A stretch of 64,000 nt of DNA from Paractinoplanes polyasparticus (GTDB taxonomy: Bacteria > Actinomycetota > Actinomycetes > Mycobacteriales > Micromonosporaceae), in the NCBI RefSeq assembly GCF_019710575.1, contig NZ_JAHWFK010000056.1, positions 59,694-123,693 of the forward strand. Direction: 5' to 3'. Every line of letters begins with the position of its first letter. Position 1 is the stretch's first letter. A program made the position numbers and the translations under genes. Below the pieces are notes generated by a model. The model was not told the origin of the DNA. It made no database searches and saw only the letters and a program-made list of their open reading frames with translations. This document shows, one piece after another, positions 56,125 to 64,000 of the stretch.

Positions 56125-56140
56125 GTCGCCGGCCGGCGAC
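56125..56140. terminator. 16-bp palindrome between the dodecin and YidC-like genes
   Basis: GTCGCCGGCCGGCGAC is perfectly symmetric; as RNA it gives a 6-bp stem with a GGCC loop. It lies 5 bp after the dodecin stop and 39 bp before the end of the convergent YidC-like gene. A short shared terminator is plausible; chance in such G+C-rich DNA is also possible. Confidence 0.4.
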
Positions 56141-56178
56141 GACCCACCCCTGAAGGGCGGAACCGCGGATCGGGCCGG

Positions 56179-56958
56179 TCAGTCGGCGGGCGCCGGCGCC
56201 TTGACGGGCGGGTGCCGGCGGATCAGCCATGCCTGCTGCCCCAGCGCGAACACGTTCTGAGTGGTCCAGTAGAGCAGCACGCCCACCGGGAAGATGACGC
56301 CCGAGACGAGCAGGGAGAGCGGAATCCCGTACGTCATCAAACGCCGGATCAGGAGCTGTGTGGGATCGTCGGTCGGGCCGCTGTTCGCCATCGACAGCCG
56401 GGTGGTGAGGAACGTGGTCGTCACCATGGCCGCGATCAGGACGGCGGCGACGATCATGGTCACGCCGCCGCTGCTGAAGCTCGAGGCGAGCGGCGCCCCC
56501 AGCAGCAGCGCGTGCGAGGCGTCGTGGAACTGCGTGGCCGTCCAGCCGTAGAGCGTCTGGGTGGCCGGATCGGTGATCGCCGGCCGCAGGTGGCGCAGCA
56601 CGTGGAACAGCGCCAGAAACACGGGGATCTGCAGGAGCAGGGGCACAAAGCTCGCGTACGGGCTGACGCCCTCACGCTTGTAGAGCGCGGACACCGCGGC
56701 GCCCAACGTCATGGCGTCGCCCTTGTGTTTCTGCTGCAGTTCCCGGATCTCGGGCTGCAGGCGCTGCATCGCCAGCTGGGAGCGGTATTGCCGGACGTAG
56801 AGGGGCAGCAACGCCACCCGGACGGTCACCACGAGGAACACGATGCCGAGCACCCACGACCAGTCGGTGCTGAGGAATTCCGGGGCGCCCAGCAGGGTGT
56901 CCCAGACGGAGTGCCAGAAGATCAGAAGCGCGGAGATGCCGGAATAGAAGATGGACAC
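56179..56958 (-). CDS. YidC/Oxa1-family membrane insertase paralogue
   Basis: The 259-residue protein has the YidC-type five-segment core: WVLGIVFLVVTVRVALLPLY with the conserved Arg of the hydrophilic groove, and YRSQLAMQRLQPEIRELQQK as the cytoplasmic helical hairpin. SPYASFVPLLLQIPVFLALF, TMIVAAVLIAAMVTTTFLTT and VIFPVGVLLYWTTQNVFALG follow. It inserts membrane proteins. At 259 residues and outside the rnpA-oriC context, it is probably a second paralogue and not the essential copy. The DUF6412 gene upstream on the same strand (57037) may share its transcript. Confidence 0.9.
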   Translation of the reverse strand: MSIFYSGISALLIFWHSVWDTLLGAPEFLSTDWSWVLGIVFLVVTVRVALLPLYVRQYRSQLAMQRLQPEIRELQQKHKGDAMTLGAAVSALYKREGVSPYASFVPLLLQIPVFLALFHVLRHLRPAITDPATQTLYGWTATQFHDASHALLLGAPLASSFSSGGVTMIVAAVLIAAMVTTTFLTTRLSMANSGPTDDPTQLLIRRLMTYGIPLSLLVSGVIFPVGVLLYWTTQNVFALGQQAWLIRRHPPVKAPAPAD

Positions 56959-57036
56959 GACGGGACGACCCTTCGATGCGACGGATGGGGCATCGTGGGG
57001 CGGTCGAGCGTCACTGTCCAGGCGTTTCGCCTGGGA

Positions 57037-57294
57037 TCACGCGGCCGCCCAGGGCCGTGCGGTGGGTCCTCTCGGGCGGGTGCGGCCCGGGGCATCGGGG
57101 TCGCGGTGACGGGGCACGCCGGCGCGCTCGGCCTTTCGCTGGAAGGCCCGGCCGGTCTCGCCCGGCGTGGCCGTGGCGGTGCCCCACAGAAGCACCAGCA
57201 GGCCCGCGGCCGCGGCGGCGATCAACAGCAGTGCGGACGGACCGGCGTCGGTCAGGGCGATGACCACGCACCAGATCGCGTCCAGCCACGTCAT
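57037..57294 (-). CDS. DUF6412-like small membrane protein
   Basis: The 85-residue protein starts at ATG 57292-57294 (MTWLDAIWCVVIALTDAGPS). A second hydrophobic stretch is ALLLIAAAAAGLLVLLWGTA, followed by an Arg/Pro-rich cytoplasmic tail (AFQRKAERAGVPRHRDP). Genes of this kind are commonly found beside YidC-type insertases in actinobacteria, and the gap here is 78 bp. A role as partner of the insertase is possible but inferred. It is divergent from the endonuclease gene (57367). Confidence 0.7.
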   Translation of the reverse strand: MTWLDAIWCVVIALTDAGPSALLLIAAAAAGLLVLLWGTATATPGETGRAFQRKAERAGVPRHRDPDAPGRTRPRGPTARPWAAA

Positions 57295-57366
57295 GACGAG
57301 AACCGTACACCCGTATGACAAGGCCGATATGGCCCCGATTCACCCGCGGCTTCCTATGCTGAGGCC

Positions 57367-58509
57367 ATGTATCGACGCGTTGCGATATCTTCCGTCGCGC
57401 TCCTGGCGCTGGCGATCACGCTCGTGCAGGCGCCGGCCGGCTCGGCCGCCGCCACGCTGACGGTCGCGCAGGCGATCAGCAGCCAGAGCGGCACCGGCAC
57501 GGTCCGCGGCTACGTCGTGGGCGAACCGACCGGCACCGCCACGGTGCGCACCAGCAACTTCACCGGCGACACAGCCATCGCGATCGCCGACAACAGCGGC
57601 GAGGCCGGCATCAGCCGCATGCTCTACGTGCAGGTGACCAGCGCGTACCGGTCGTCGTTCGGGCTGCGCAGCAACCCCGGCCGGCTGGGCGACCCGATCA
57701 CCGTGACGGGCACGCTCACCGCGTACTTCTCGCACCCGGGCCTCAAGTCCCCGACCGCGATGAGCGCCGCCGGCACGACGCCACCGACCACGCCGGGCAC
57801 GCCGACCACTCCCCCGCCCTCCGACTCGTACTACGCCTCGGCCGCGGGCAAGAGCGGGGAGCAGCTCAAGGACGCGCTCCACACGATCGTCTCGCGCGGG
57901 GTGACCACCCTCTCGTACGACGCGGTCTGGAACGCCCTGAAGGCCACCGACCAGGATCCGGGCAACGCGAACAACGTGATCGTGCTGTACTCGGGAACCA
58001 GCCGGTCGAAGTCGCTCAACGGCGGCAACAGCGGCAACTGGAACCGCGAGCATGTCTGGGCCAAGTCGCACGGTGACTTCGGCACGGCCGCCGGCCCCGG
58101 CACCGACCTGCACCACCTGCGCCCCGAGGACGTCGGCGTCAACTCGCTGCGCGACAACAAGGACTTCGACAACGGCGGCTCGGCGGTGGCCAGTGCTCCC
58201 GGCAACTTCACCGACGGCGACTCCTGGGAGCCGCGCAGCGCCGTCAAGGGCGACGTGGCCCGCATGATCTTCTATATGGCCGTGCGCTACGAGGGCGGCG
58301 ACGCGTGGCCCGACCTCGAGGTCGACAACGCCACCGGCAGCGGCACGGCCCCGCGGATCGGCCGCGTCTCGGCCCTGCTGCAGTGGAACGCGCAGGATCC
58401 CCCGGACGCCTTCGAGCGCAACCGCAACCAGATCATCTACGCGTCGTACCAGCGCAACCGCAACCCGTTCATCGACCACCCCGAATGGGCGTCGTCGATC
58501 TTCAACTGA
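57367..58509 (+). CDS. Secreted endonuclease I (EndA/NucM-type) with N-terminal OB-like DUF6359 domain
   Basis: The 380-residue protein has a signal peptide (MYRRVAISSVALLALAITLV). A DUF6359 OB-fold domain follows (GTGTVRGYVVGEPTGTAT to TGTLTAYFSHPG), then a Pro/Thr linker and the nuclease (about residues 155-380). The His-Me finger reads NREHVWAKSHGDFG and DLHHLRPEDVGVNSLRDN, with metal-binding residues near KGDVARMIFYMAVRYEGG. It degrades DNA outside the cell, for nutrition or biofilm turnover. The start at 57367 is firm. Confidence 0.9.
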   Translation: MYRRVAISSVALLALAITLVQAPAGSAAATLTVAQAISSQSGTGTVRGYVVGEPTGTATVRTSNFTGDTAIAIADNSGEAGISRMLYVQVTSAYRSSFGLRSNPGRLGDPITVTGTLTAYFSHPGLKSPTAMSAAGTTPPTTPGTPTTPPPSDSYYASAAGKSGEQLKDALHTIVSRGVTTLSYDAVWNALKATDQDPGNANNVIVLYSGTSRSKSLNGGNSGNWNREHVWAKSHGDFGTAAGPGTDLHHLRPEDVGVNSLRDNKDFDNGGSAVASAPGNFTDGDSWEPRSAVKGDVARMIFYMAVRYEGGDAWPDLEVDNATGSGTAPRIGRVSALLQWNAQDPPDAFERNRNQIIYASYQRNRNPFIDHPEWASSIFN

Positions 58510-58550
58510 GTTCATCCGCCCGGGATGAGGCGCGGACGCCGGCGTCTGTG

Positions 58551-58850
58551 TCCTCATCATCGGTCACGCACGGCTGGCCCGGCTCGATCGCCGCGCGGTC
58601 CGAATCGGAGCGCGCGGCGCACGACAAGCTGGCCACCTTCACGACCGACGGCTTCGGCTACTTCCTGGAACAGTCCACCCGCCCGCAGACGATCGGCTAC
58701 TCGCTGCTCGACAAACCGATCGGGCTGGCGGCCTGGATGCTCGACCACGACACCGACAGCTACTACAAGATGTCGAAGGCGTTCGTCGAACTGCGTGACG
58801 CCTTCCGGCCCCTTCGTCAGGACGCCCAGTCGATCTGCGGGGAGGGGTAG
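58551..58850 (+). pseudogene. Epoxide-hydrolase-like remnant
   Basis: VTHGWPGSI (58563-58589) is the oxyanion-hole motif of epoxide hydrolases. It is joined almost directly to RAAHDKLATFTTDGFGYFLE and QSTRPQTIGYSLLDKPIGLA, which in complete enzymes lie much further on, near the C-terminal third. About 150 residues that normally carry the nucleophile Asp and cap tyrosines are missing, and the chain ends at 58850 without the final catalytic His. It overlaps the end of the convergent GH20 gene by 34 bp. It is a deleted remnant. Confidence 0.8.
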
Positions 58851-60343
58851 AAGCCGACGCCGCGGGCGGTCCAGCGTGGGCCGTAGGCGCCGAGTCGCGC
58901 CCGGAAGGATTCCCAGTCGCGGGCCGGGGACCAGCCGAGCTCGGCGATGGCGGCCAGGCGGGGGAAGGCCATGAACTCGATGTCCTCGATGCTGCGCAGG
59001 GTCTCGGACCACAGCGGAGCCTCGACGCCGAGGACCGCGCTCTCGGGAACGCCGGCCAGGTGGGTGCCGGGGTCCCAGTCGTACGCCTTGCGGACCTCGA
59101 TGTAACCGGCCCAGCTCAGCCCGAGCCGGGTCGAGGGGTCGTACTTCATGTCGAGGTACGTCAGATTGGCGGGCGACATGATCACCTTGGTGCCGGCCGC
59201 GACCGCCGCGGCCAACGTCGGATCGGTCGTGCCGGTGTTCCAGTACTGCGCGATCGCCGTGTGACTGGCCGGCGCCTGGGTGATCTCGTTCCATCCGTAC
59301 GCGGTCTTGCCGTACTTGCTGACGAGCGGAAGCACCCGCTGCTGGAAGGCGATGTAGTCGGCCTCCGACGTGGCGTGGGCCTCGTCGCCGCCGATGTGGA
59401 TCAGCGGCCCGGGCGTCAGCTCGGCCAGCTCGCGGATGACGTCCTCGACGAAGCGGTACGTGACCTCCTTGCCGATGCACAGCGAGCTGTAGCCGACGGC
59501 CGTGTCCGTGCGAGGCGGCGGCGCGACACCGTCGCAGGTGAGCTCCGGGTAGGCGACCTGGGCCGCGTTGACGTGCCCCGGCATGTCGATCTCGGGCACG
59601 ATCGTCACGTAGCGGGCGGCCGCATAGCGTACGAGATCGCGGTAGTCCGCCTTGGTCAGGAAGCCCCCGCCCACACCGTCGACCCCCGTGCCGGCCGCGC
59701 CACCGACGGCGGTCAGCCGCGGCCACGAGTCGATCTGGATGCGCCAGCCCTGGTCGTCCGACAGGTGCAGATGCAGGTGGTTCACCTTGAACTGGCTGAT
59801 CTCGTCGATGTACTGCTTGATCTCGGCCGGCGTGTGGAAGTGCCGGGCCAGGTCGAGGAAGGCCCCGCGATACGCGAACCGCGGCCGGTCGACGATCTCC
59901 CCACCCGCGACCGTCCACGGCGCCTCGAGGGGCAGCAACTGACGCAGCGTCTGTACGCCGTTGAACAGCCCCGCGTTTCCCCCGGACCGGATCGTGACAC
60001 CCTTCCGCCCGACGCTCAGCCGGTAGCCCTCGCCGCCGGTGCGGCCCGGCGCCAGCGTGATCGCCGACGCATGCCGCGGCGCGTGCTTCAGGATGGCGAG
60101 CCGATAGCCGGTGGCCGCGCGCACCGCTTCAGCCAGGCGATCAGCCACGGGCCGAGCCGAGGGCGGCGCCACGATGACCGTGCGGGCGGTGAGCCGGAAG
60201 GCCGGCCCGCCGGGCCGCACCTCCACCGGCGCCGGGATCACGCTGCTCAGCGCGACGGCCGGCGGCCCAGCCGCATCAGCCGGCGCGGGCGCGAGGACCA
60301 GCGGCAGCGCACAGGCAAGAAGCACAGCAAGTCGTTTCCGCAT
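58817..60343 (-). CDS. Secreted beta-N-acetylhexosaminidase, GH20
   Basis: The 508-residue protein starts at ATG 60341-60343 (MRKRLAVLLACALPLVLAPA), giving a signal peptide; two further in-frame starts up to 60364 are less likely. It has the GH20b domain (about 30-150), the barrel with YRGAFLDLARHFHTPAEIKQ, LHLHLSDDQGWRIQIDSW, TIVPEIDMPGHVNAA, and LIHIGGDEAHATSEADY, where Asp-Glu are the catalytic pair. PLWSETLRSIEDIEFMAFPR closes the fold. It removes terminal GlcNAc from chitin or wall fragments. Its 3' end overlaps the epoxide-hydrolase remnant. Confidence 0.93.
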   Translation of the reverse strand: MRKRLAVLLACALPLVLAPAPADAAGPPAVALSSVIPAPVEVRPGGPAFRLTARTVIVAPPSARPVADRLAEAVRAATGYRLAILKHAPRHASAITLAPGRTGGEGYRLSVGRKGVTIRSGGNAGLFNGVQTLRQLLPLEAPWTVAGGEIVDRPRFAYRGAFLDLARHFHTPAEIKQYIDEISQFKVNHLHLHLSDDQGWRIQIDSWPRLTAVGGAAGTGVDGVGGGFLTKADYRDLVRYAAARYVTIVPEIDMPGHVNAAQVAYPELTCDGVAPPPRTDTAVGYSSLCIGKEVTYRFVEDVIRELAELTPGPLIHIGGDEAHATSEADYIAFQQRVLPLVSKYGKTAYGWNEITQAPASHTAIAQYWNTGTTDPTLAAAVAAGTKVIMSPANLTYLDMKYDPSTRLGLSWAGYIEVRKAYDWDPGTHLAGVPESAVLGVEAPLWSETLRSIEDIEFMAFPRLAAIAELGWSPARDWESFRARLGAYGPRWTARGVGFYPSPQIDWAS

Positions 60344-60407
60344 CCCCCGACCGTACATAGCCAATCGTCAATCTGTGAAGAGTCCTGCCTGATCCCGTGG
60401 AGCGGCC

Positions 60408-61334
60408 CTATGCTCGCCAGCCGTCCGGGGTCCAGGTGTCGTCCGGGTCGAGGGGCCGCGTTGCGGTCAGGTGCCGGCGCAGGGCTGTCAGAGTGGGGTG
60501 CCGGTTGTCGGTGCGGTACAGCAAGGCGTGCGGGTAGACCGGTGTCGGCCGGGTGAGCGGGATGCGTCGCAGGTCGTGACCGGCGGGCCAGACGTAGCGG
60601 TCGCCGGCGCCGATCAGTGTTGTCAGCTCGGTGGACTCCGCGATGGCGTCCATCAGGGCCTCGGTGCCGAAGTTGGGGCCGATCCGGTCGATGCTCAAGG
60701 AGAACGCGTCGGCCAGCTCGCGGTAGAAGGCCGCCCACTCGCTGCCCGGCTTGATGCCGGGGATCCAGATGCGGTGCCCGCTGAGATCGGACGGGCGCAG
60801 GACGCGCGTGGAGGCAAGCGGGTGACCGGGGCCGGCGAGTAGCTCCAACGGGTCGTTCAGGACGGACACGGCGGAGACGCCCTCGGGCAGGGCGGCAGGC
60901 ACCGCGCGGAAGGTCGCGTCGATCTCGCCGGCCAGCAGCGCGTCGACGGCTGTGGTCACGGTCGCCCCGGGCAGGGTCACCACGTCGAGGTCGATGCCGG
61001 GGTCGGCGCGATAGAAGGCGCGTACCGCCTGGGCCGGGGCGATGCGCAGGTGCAGAACATCGACGCGCAAGGCTCGTTCGCCGGGACGGACCGAGGCGGC
61101 GGCCCGGTCGACGGCGAGCAGAAGCGCGCGGGCATGCGGCAGGAACGCGCGGCCGTCCAGGGTGAGTCGGGCGCCCTGGGGCGTACGGGCGAACAACGTC
61201 GTGCCGAGGCTGCGTTCGAGCTTGGCGATTCGCTTCGAGACGGCTTGTTGGGTGATGTGCAGGTCAATGGCCGCCTCCTGGAACTGCCCGGTCTCGGCGA
61301 CTGCCACGAAGGTTCGTACGGCCTCGATGTCCAC
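60408..61334 (-). CDS. LysR-family transcriptional regulator
   Basis: The 308-residue protein starts at GTG 61334 (reading VDIEAVRTFVAVAETGQFQE). The wHTH AAIDLHITQQAVSKRIAKLE and TLFARTPQGARLTLDGRAFL are typical of LysR proteins. The effector domain follows (LRIAPAQAVRAFYRADPGID). The upstream in-frame GTGs at 61340 and 61352 are alternatives. It is divergent from the MFS transporter, whose start is 74 bp away, so it very probably controls that gene. Confidence 0.88.
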   Translation of the reverse strand: MDIEAVRTFVAVAETGQFQEAAIDLHITQQAVSKRIAKLERSLGTTLFARTPQGARLTLDGRAFLPHARALLLAVDRAAASVRPGERALRVDVLHLRIAPAQAVRAFYRADPGIDLDVVTLPGATVTTAVDALLAGEIDATFRAVPAALPEGVSAVSVLNDPLELLAGPGHPLASTRVLRPSDLSGHRIWIPGIKPGSEWAAFYRELADAFSLSIDRIGPNFGTEALMDAIAESTELTTLIGAGDRYVWPAGHDLRRIPLTRPTPVYPHALLYRTDNRHPTLTALRRHLTATRPLDPDDTWTPDGWRA

Positions 61335-61407
61335 AACCACCGGTTGTACCACGCCGGCGGGTTCGTTGTTGGACTGCTGGTGGACGCCCCTGATCGAATC
61401 CCGGGCC

Positions 61408-62643
61408 ATGGGCAGAGCATTCAACTGGTTGTGGGCATCCTTCGCAGCGTCCACCGTCGGGACGTGGCTGGGGTTCGGAGCGTTCCCGTTGATAGCCATT
61501 CAGGTCCTCGATGCCGGCCCGGCCGCGGTGTCCTCGTTGGCGGCGGCCGGGCTGGCCGCGGGTGCGCTTCTGGCTCTGCCGCTCGGACCGTGGGCGGAGC
61601 GCCGCCGTAAGCGACCGGTCATGATCGCCGCCGACGTGGTGCGGTGCCTGGCGTTGCTCAGCGTGCCGGTCTGTCACGTGATCGGCCTGCTCAGCTATGC
61701 GCAACTGGTGGTCGTGTCGGTGATCGGGGCTGCGGGGAACATCGCCTTCATCGCGGCCGGCGGGTCCTACCTGAAGCAGGTCGTCGGCCCGGACCAGTTG
61801 CTGCGGGCCAACGCTCGTTTCGAGTCCACCGCGTGGACGGCGATCGCGCTCGGTCCCGTGCTCGGTGGTGCGGCCGTCACCCTGCTCGGTCCGGTGGTCA
61901 GCGTTCATGCGAATGCCGCCGGGTTCCTGCTGTCGGGGCTGGCGCTTCTGGCGATCAGGGTCCGGGAGGCGGACCCGCGGCCGGCCGCGACGGAGCCGTT
62001 CCGCCTGGCGGCCCTGGCCGACGGCTGGCGCTTCATCAACGCCGACCGTCCGCTGCGCGCCCTGTTCCGCAACACGATCGCCGTCAACGCGCTGATCATG
62101 GCAACGGAGCCGCTGCTGGCCGTCCTGCTGCTCGGCGAGCTCGGCTGGCCGCCGTGGCAGTACGGCCTCGCCTTCGGCCTGCCCTGCATCGGCGGCTTCA
62201 TCGGAGCGCAGCTGGCCGCCCGGCTCGAGGAGCGCCACGGGCGGGCCCGTGTGCTGACAGTCGCCGGGGTGCTGCGAGTGCTCAGCCCGGTCGGGCTGGC
62301 CTTCGCCGCACCGGGCACGAGCGGCCTGATCCTCGTCGTCGTGGTCGAGCTCGCGGTGATCACGTGCATGAGCGTGTTCAACCCGCTGCTCGCCACCGAA
62401 CGGCTCCAGCGGGTGCCGGACGAGCAGATCGGGCGGGTGCTGACGGCGTGGACGATCACCACGACCGCCTCGATCGCCGGGGTCACCGCGTTGTGGGGCG
62501 TGCTGGCGACCTTCACCGGCACGCGGGTAGCCATCGGGGCCGCCGGCGTGCTGCTGCTTCTCGTCCCGCTGCTGCTGCCGGGGCACGACCGCGTCGGCCC
62601 ACGCCGGAACCCCGAGATGCCGGGCGGTGTCTGCCAGTTATGA
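61408..62643 (+). CDS. MFS transporter (drug-efflux-like, 12 TM)
   Basis: The 411-residue protein starts at ATG 61408 (MGRAFNWLWASFAASTVGTW). It has MFS features: LPLGPWAERRRKRPVMIAAD (the loop 2-3 motif A region) and about ten to twelve transmembrane segments. A middle loop of about 20 residues (ADPRPAATEPFRLAALADGW) separates the halves, as in MFS_3/EntS-like exporters. The substrate is unknown. It overlaps the lipoprotein stop-start by 4 bp, and the divergent LysR gene is its likely regulator. Confidence 0.88.
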   Translation: MGRAFNWLWASFAASTVGTWLGFGAFPLIAIQVLDAGPAAVSSLAAAGLAAGALLALPLGPWAERRRKRPVMIAADVVRCLALLSVPVCHVIGLLSYAQLVVVSVIGAAGNIAFIAAGGSYLKQVVGPDQLLRANARFESTAWTAIALGPVLGGAAVTLLGPVVSVHANAAGFLLSGLALLAIRVREADPRPAATEPFRLAALADGWRFINADRPLRALFRNTIAVNALIMATEPLLAVLLLGELGWPPWQYGLAFGLPCIGGFIGAQLAARLEERHGRARVLTVAGVLRVLSPVGLAFAAPGTSGLILVVVVELAVITCMSVFNPLLATERLQRVPDEQIGRVLTAWTITTTASIAGVTALWGVLATFTGTRVAIGAAGVLLLLVPLLLPGHDRVGPRRNPEMPGGVCQL

Positions 62644-63137
62644 GAACCGTCGTCGCTGTCGGTGCGGCGTTGCTGCTGGCGGGATGCAGCGCGTCCGGCG
62701 AGCCCACACCGCCACCCACCTCTGCGCCCGCGCCCGCTGCGGCCTGCGGCTCGCCCGTACGCGATGACGCCCTTCCCGAGTGGGCCCGGGCCGGTTTCAG
62801 CGGTGACGGCGCCGGCGTCCCGCACGTCTACGGCGCGAAGGGTGACATCCTCGCTGTCGTCTTCGGCTCGCCCCTGAGCAGCCCGCCCGGGAACGGCCGC
62901 AACAACAAGATCCTCTGGGTCTCCCGGCAACCCGTCACCGGTGACCCGCTCGTCATCACGGCCCAGCGGGACGGCTCCGGCGAGCGGGCCGACCAGCAGG
63001 TCGCCGGCGGGCCGGGGCCTTCCATCGTCGACGTGCCGCGGGCGGGTTGCTGGCGCTTCACGCTCACCTGGTCGGGGTACACCGACACGATGGATCTCGT
63101 CTACCGGACTCCCACGGCTGGATCATCGAGCTCCTGA
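62640..63137 (+). CDS. Lipoprotein of the MFS operon
   Basis: The 165-residue protein starts at ATG 62640 (MRTVVAVGAALLLAGCSASG), overlapping the MFS stop. The lipobox LAGC is at about residue 16, and a Pro/Ala-rich linker follows (PTPPPTSAPAPAAA). The mature domain is beta-rich (GDILAVVFGSPLSS, ILWVSRQPVTGDPLVITAQR, CWRFTLTWSGYTDTMDLVYR). Two cysteines (ACGS and GCWRF) can pair. The family is not recognised. Its place in the operon suggests that it works with the transporter or senses surface stress. Confidence 0.78.
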   Translation: MRTVVAVGAALLLAGCSASGEPTPPPTSAPAPAAACGSPVRDDALPEWARAGFSGDGAGVPHVYGAKGDILAVVFGSPLSSPPGNGRNNKILWVSRQPVTGDPLVITAQRDGSGERADQQVAGGPGPSIVDVPRAGCWRFTLTWSGYTDTMDLVYRTPTAGSSSS

Positions 63138-63185
63138 GTCGCCTCGCCACGTTAATCCGCCGCAGTCGCTGGAAATCCCGTACCG

Positions 63186-63989
63186 ATGGCAAGCGGAACG
63201 GAAGACCGTCGCGACCTCGTTCTGCTCGGCGGCTCGGCCGGTGCAATCGAGGTGCTGCGGCCAATCCTCAGCGGCCTCCCGGGCGATCTGCCCGCGGCCG
63301 TCCTGGTGGTGGTGCACACGTCCGCCCTCGACCCCAGCGGCCTGGTGAGTGTGCTGAGTCGAAGTGGACCGCTGCCGGTATCGGCCGCCGAGAACGAGAC
63401 GCCGTTGCAGCCCGGACACGTCTACGTCGCCGTGCCCGGCCGGCATCTGCTCGTGCGCGACGGGATGATGCTGGTCAGCGCCGCTCGGCAACAGAACCAA
63501 GCGCGGCCGTCGATCGACGCGTTGTTCCGCAGCGCCGCCCGCTGGAGGGGTCCCCGCGTGGTCGCCGTGCAGTTGTCGGGCAGTCTGGACGACGGCGCTG
63601 TCGGGTTGGCGGCGGTCAGCTCGGCCGGCGGCGCCTGCATCGTGCAGGATCCCGGAGATGCGCTCCTGACAAGTATGCCCAAGGCGGCTCTGGCCGTGGT
63701 CCCGAACGCCGCAGTGCTGCCGGGCAGGGACATCGCGGACTGCATTGTGTCGCTGCTGTCCGAGCGGATCGATCCGGTCCGGTTTCAGCCCGACCCCGCT
63801 CTGATCATGGAATCCGACATGGCCGAGAAGTATGCGGAAGGCATCACCGACCGGCGGCCGGGCCGACCGGCCGCGCTCAGCTGCCCCGACTGCACCGGCG
63901 GCATGAACGTCGTCGAGACCGCCGGGGGGTGTCCCTATGGTTTTTGTCAAGCAGCGAGGGCGAGCTTTTCTGCCGGTTTGTGCTGGTAG
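63186..63989 (+). CDS. CheB-type methylesterase-domain protein, apparently interrupted at its 3' end
   Basis: The protein starts at ATG 63186 (MASGTEDRRDLVLLGGSAGA). The CheB catalytic residues are Ser17 (GGSAGAIE), His44 (VVHTSALDP) and Asp136 (SGSLDDGAVGL); no receiver domain is present. Orphan CheB-like proteins of this kind often end in a zinc ribbon. Here SCPDCTGGMNVVETAG starts such a ribbon (one CxxC), but the sequence after about 63930 does not continue it; the last 20 residues are unrelated and end at a stop within the interrupting DNA. Function is doubtful because the second Cys pair is missing. Confidence 0.8.
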   Translation: MASGTEDRRDLVLLGGSAGAIEVLRPILSGLPGDLPAAVLVVVHTSALDPSGLVSVLSRSGPLPVSAAENETPLQPGHVYVAVPGRHLLVRDGMMLVSAARQQNQARPSIDALFRSAARWRGPRVVAVQLSGSLDDGAVGLAAVSSAGGACIVQDPGDALLTSMPKAALAVVPNAAVLPGRDIADCIVSLLSERIDPVRFQPDPALIMESDMAEKYAEGITDRRPGRPAALSCPDCTGGMNVVETAGGCPYGFCQAARASFSAGLCW

Positions 63990-64000
63990 GGGGTGTGGGT
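63935..64000 (+). mobile_element. Possible left end of an inserted element at the window edge
   Basis: From about 63935 the sequence (TATGGTTTTTGTCAAGCAG and on) is poorer in G+C than its surroundings and breaks the zinc-ribbon coding sequence of the CheB-like gene. This is where an insertion sequence or other element would be expected to begin. Only 65 bp are visible, no terminal repeat can be proved, and no transposase is in view. Confidence 0.35.

Overview
The window is G+C-rich chromosomal DNA with a strong G/C bias at third codon positions, many GTG starts, GGAGG-type ribosome sites, actinobacterial families (F420/PPOX-type protein, DUF6412, S28 tripeptidyl-aminopeptidase type, many lipobox lipoproteins) and ABC sugar uptake genes without their own ATPase. 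This points to an actinomycete; a Micromonosporaceae member such as Actinoplanes is my best guess, but nothing in the sequence fixes the genus. I found no rRNA, tRNA, CRISPR array or complete insertion sequence.

Layout. 0-8.4 kb: mixed housekeeping and orphan genes (a cut glycoside-hydrolase-like gene, an unpaired FAD/2Fe-2S pair of the xanthine-dehydrogenase family, a DNA ligase, a Fpg/Nei glycosylase), then a decayed arginine deiminase gene and a small region of hairpins and tiny reading frames. 8.4-13.3 kb: two paralogous S9 peptidases flanking an aldo/keto reductase that has a MerR-style promoter. 13.5-20.8 kb: an OmpR/HK two-component system, secreted proteins, a MOSC-reductase-ferredoxin fusion and a methyltransferase. 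20.9-26.8 kb: first aromatic catabolic cluster (flavin monooxygenase, cupin, IclR, SDR, cupin, alpha/beta hydrolase, extradiol dioxygenase). 26.8-33.3 kb: membrane proteins, a DedA/glycosyltransferase/DUF998/DedA operon and a NarL-type two-component system. 33.3-40.3 kb: a decayed ATPase gene, gpsA, a sugar ABC system with a fused two-domain permease, a second IclR and a fumarylacetoacetate-hydrolase-family enzyme. 40.3-47.8 kb: exported or membrane proteins (SGNH hydrolase with a repeat tail, DUF899, acyltransferase, GT-C-like protein, DUF1963, S28 peptidase). 47.8-51.9 kb: second catabolic cluster (hydratase, acylating acetaldehyde dehydrogenase, aldolase, third IclR). 51.9-64 kb: peptidases, LysE, dodecin, a YidC paralogue, a secreted nuclease, GH20, LysR/MFS, and a CheB-like gene whose 3' end appears interrupted at the window edge.

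How the genes work together. The clusters at 21-27 kb and 48-51 kb between them encode the lower half of a meta-cleavage pathway: ring opening (25829-26752), C-C hydrolysis (24963-25832), hydration (49856-50626), aldol cleavage (47849-48871) and acetaldehyde oxidation to acetyl-CoA (48936-49856). Each cluster has its own IclR regulator. The best observation here is that both clusters carry almost the same 17-bp palindrome (GTCCCGCTnAGCGGGAC and GTTCCGCTAGGCGGAAC), and in both the palindrome lies across the stop codon of the iclR gene just upstream of the catabolic operon. This suggests one regulon split over 25 kb.

Signs of decay are frequent: an arginine deiminase pseudogene, an ATPase pseudogene, an epoxide-hydrolase remnant, a half-length [2Fe-2S] subunit and an interrupted CheB-like gene.
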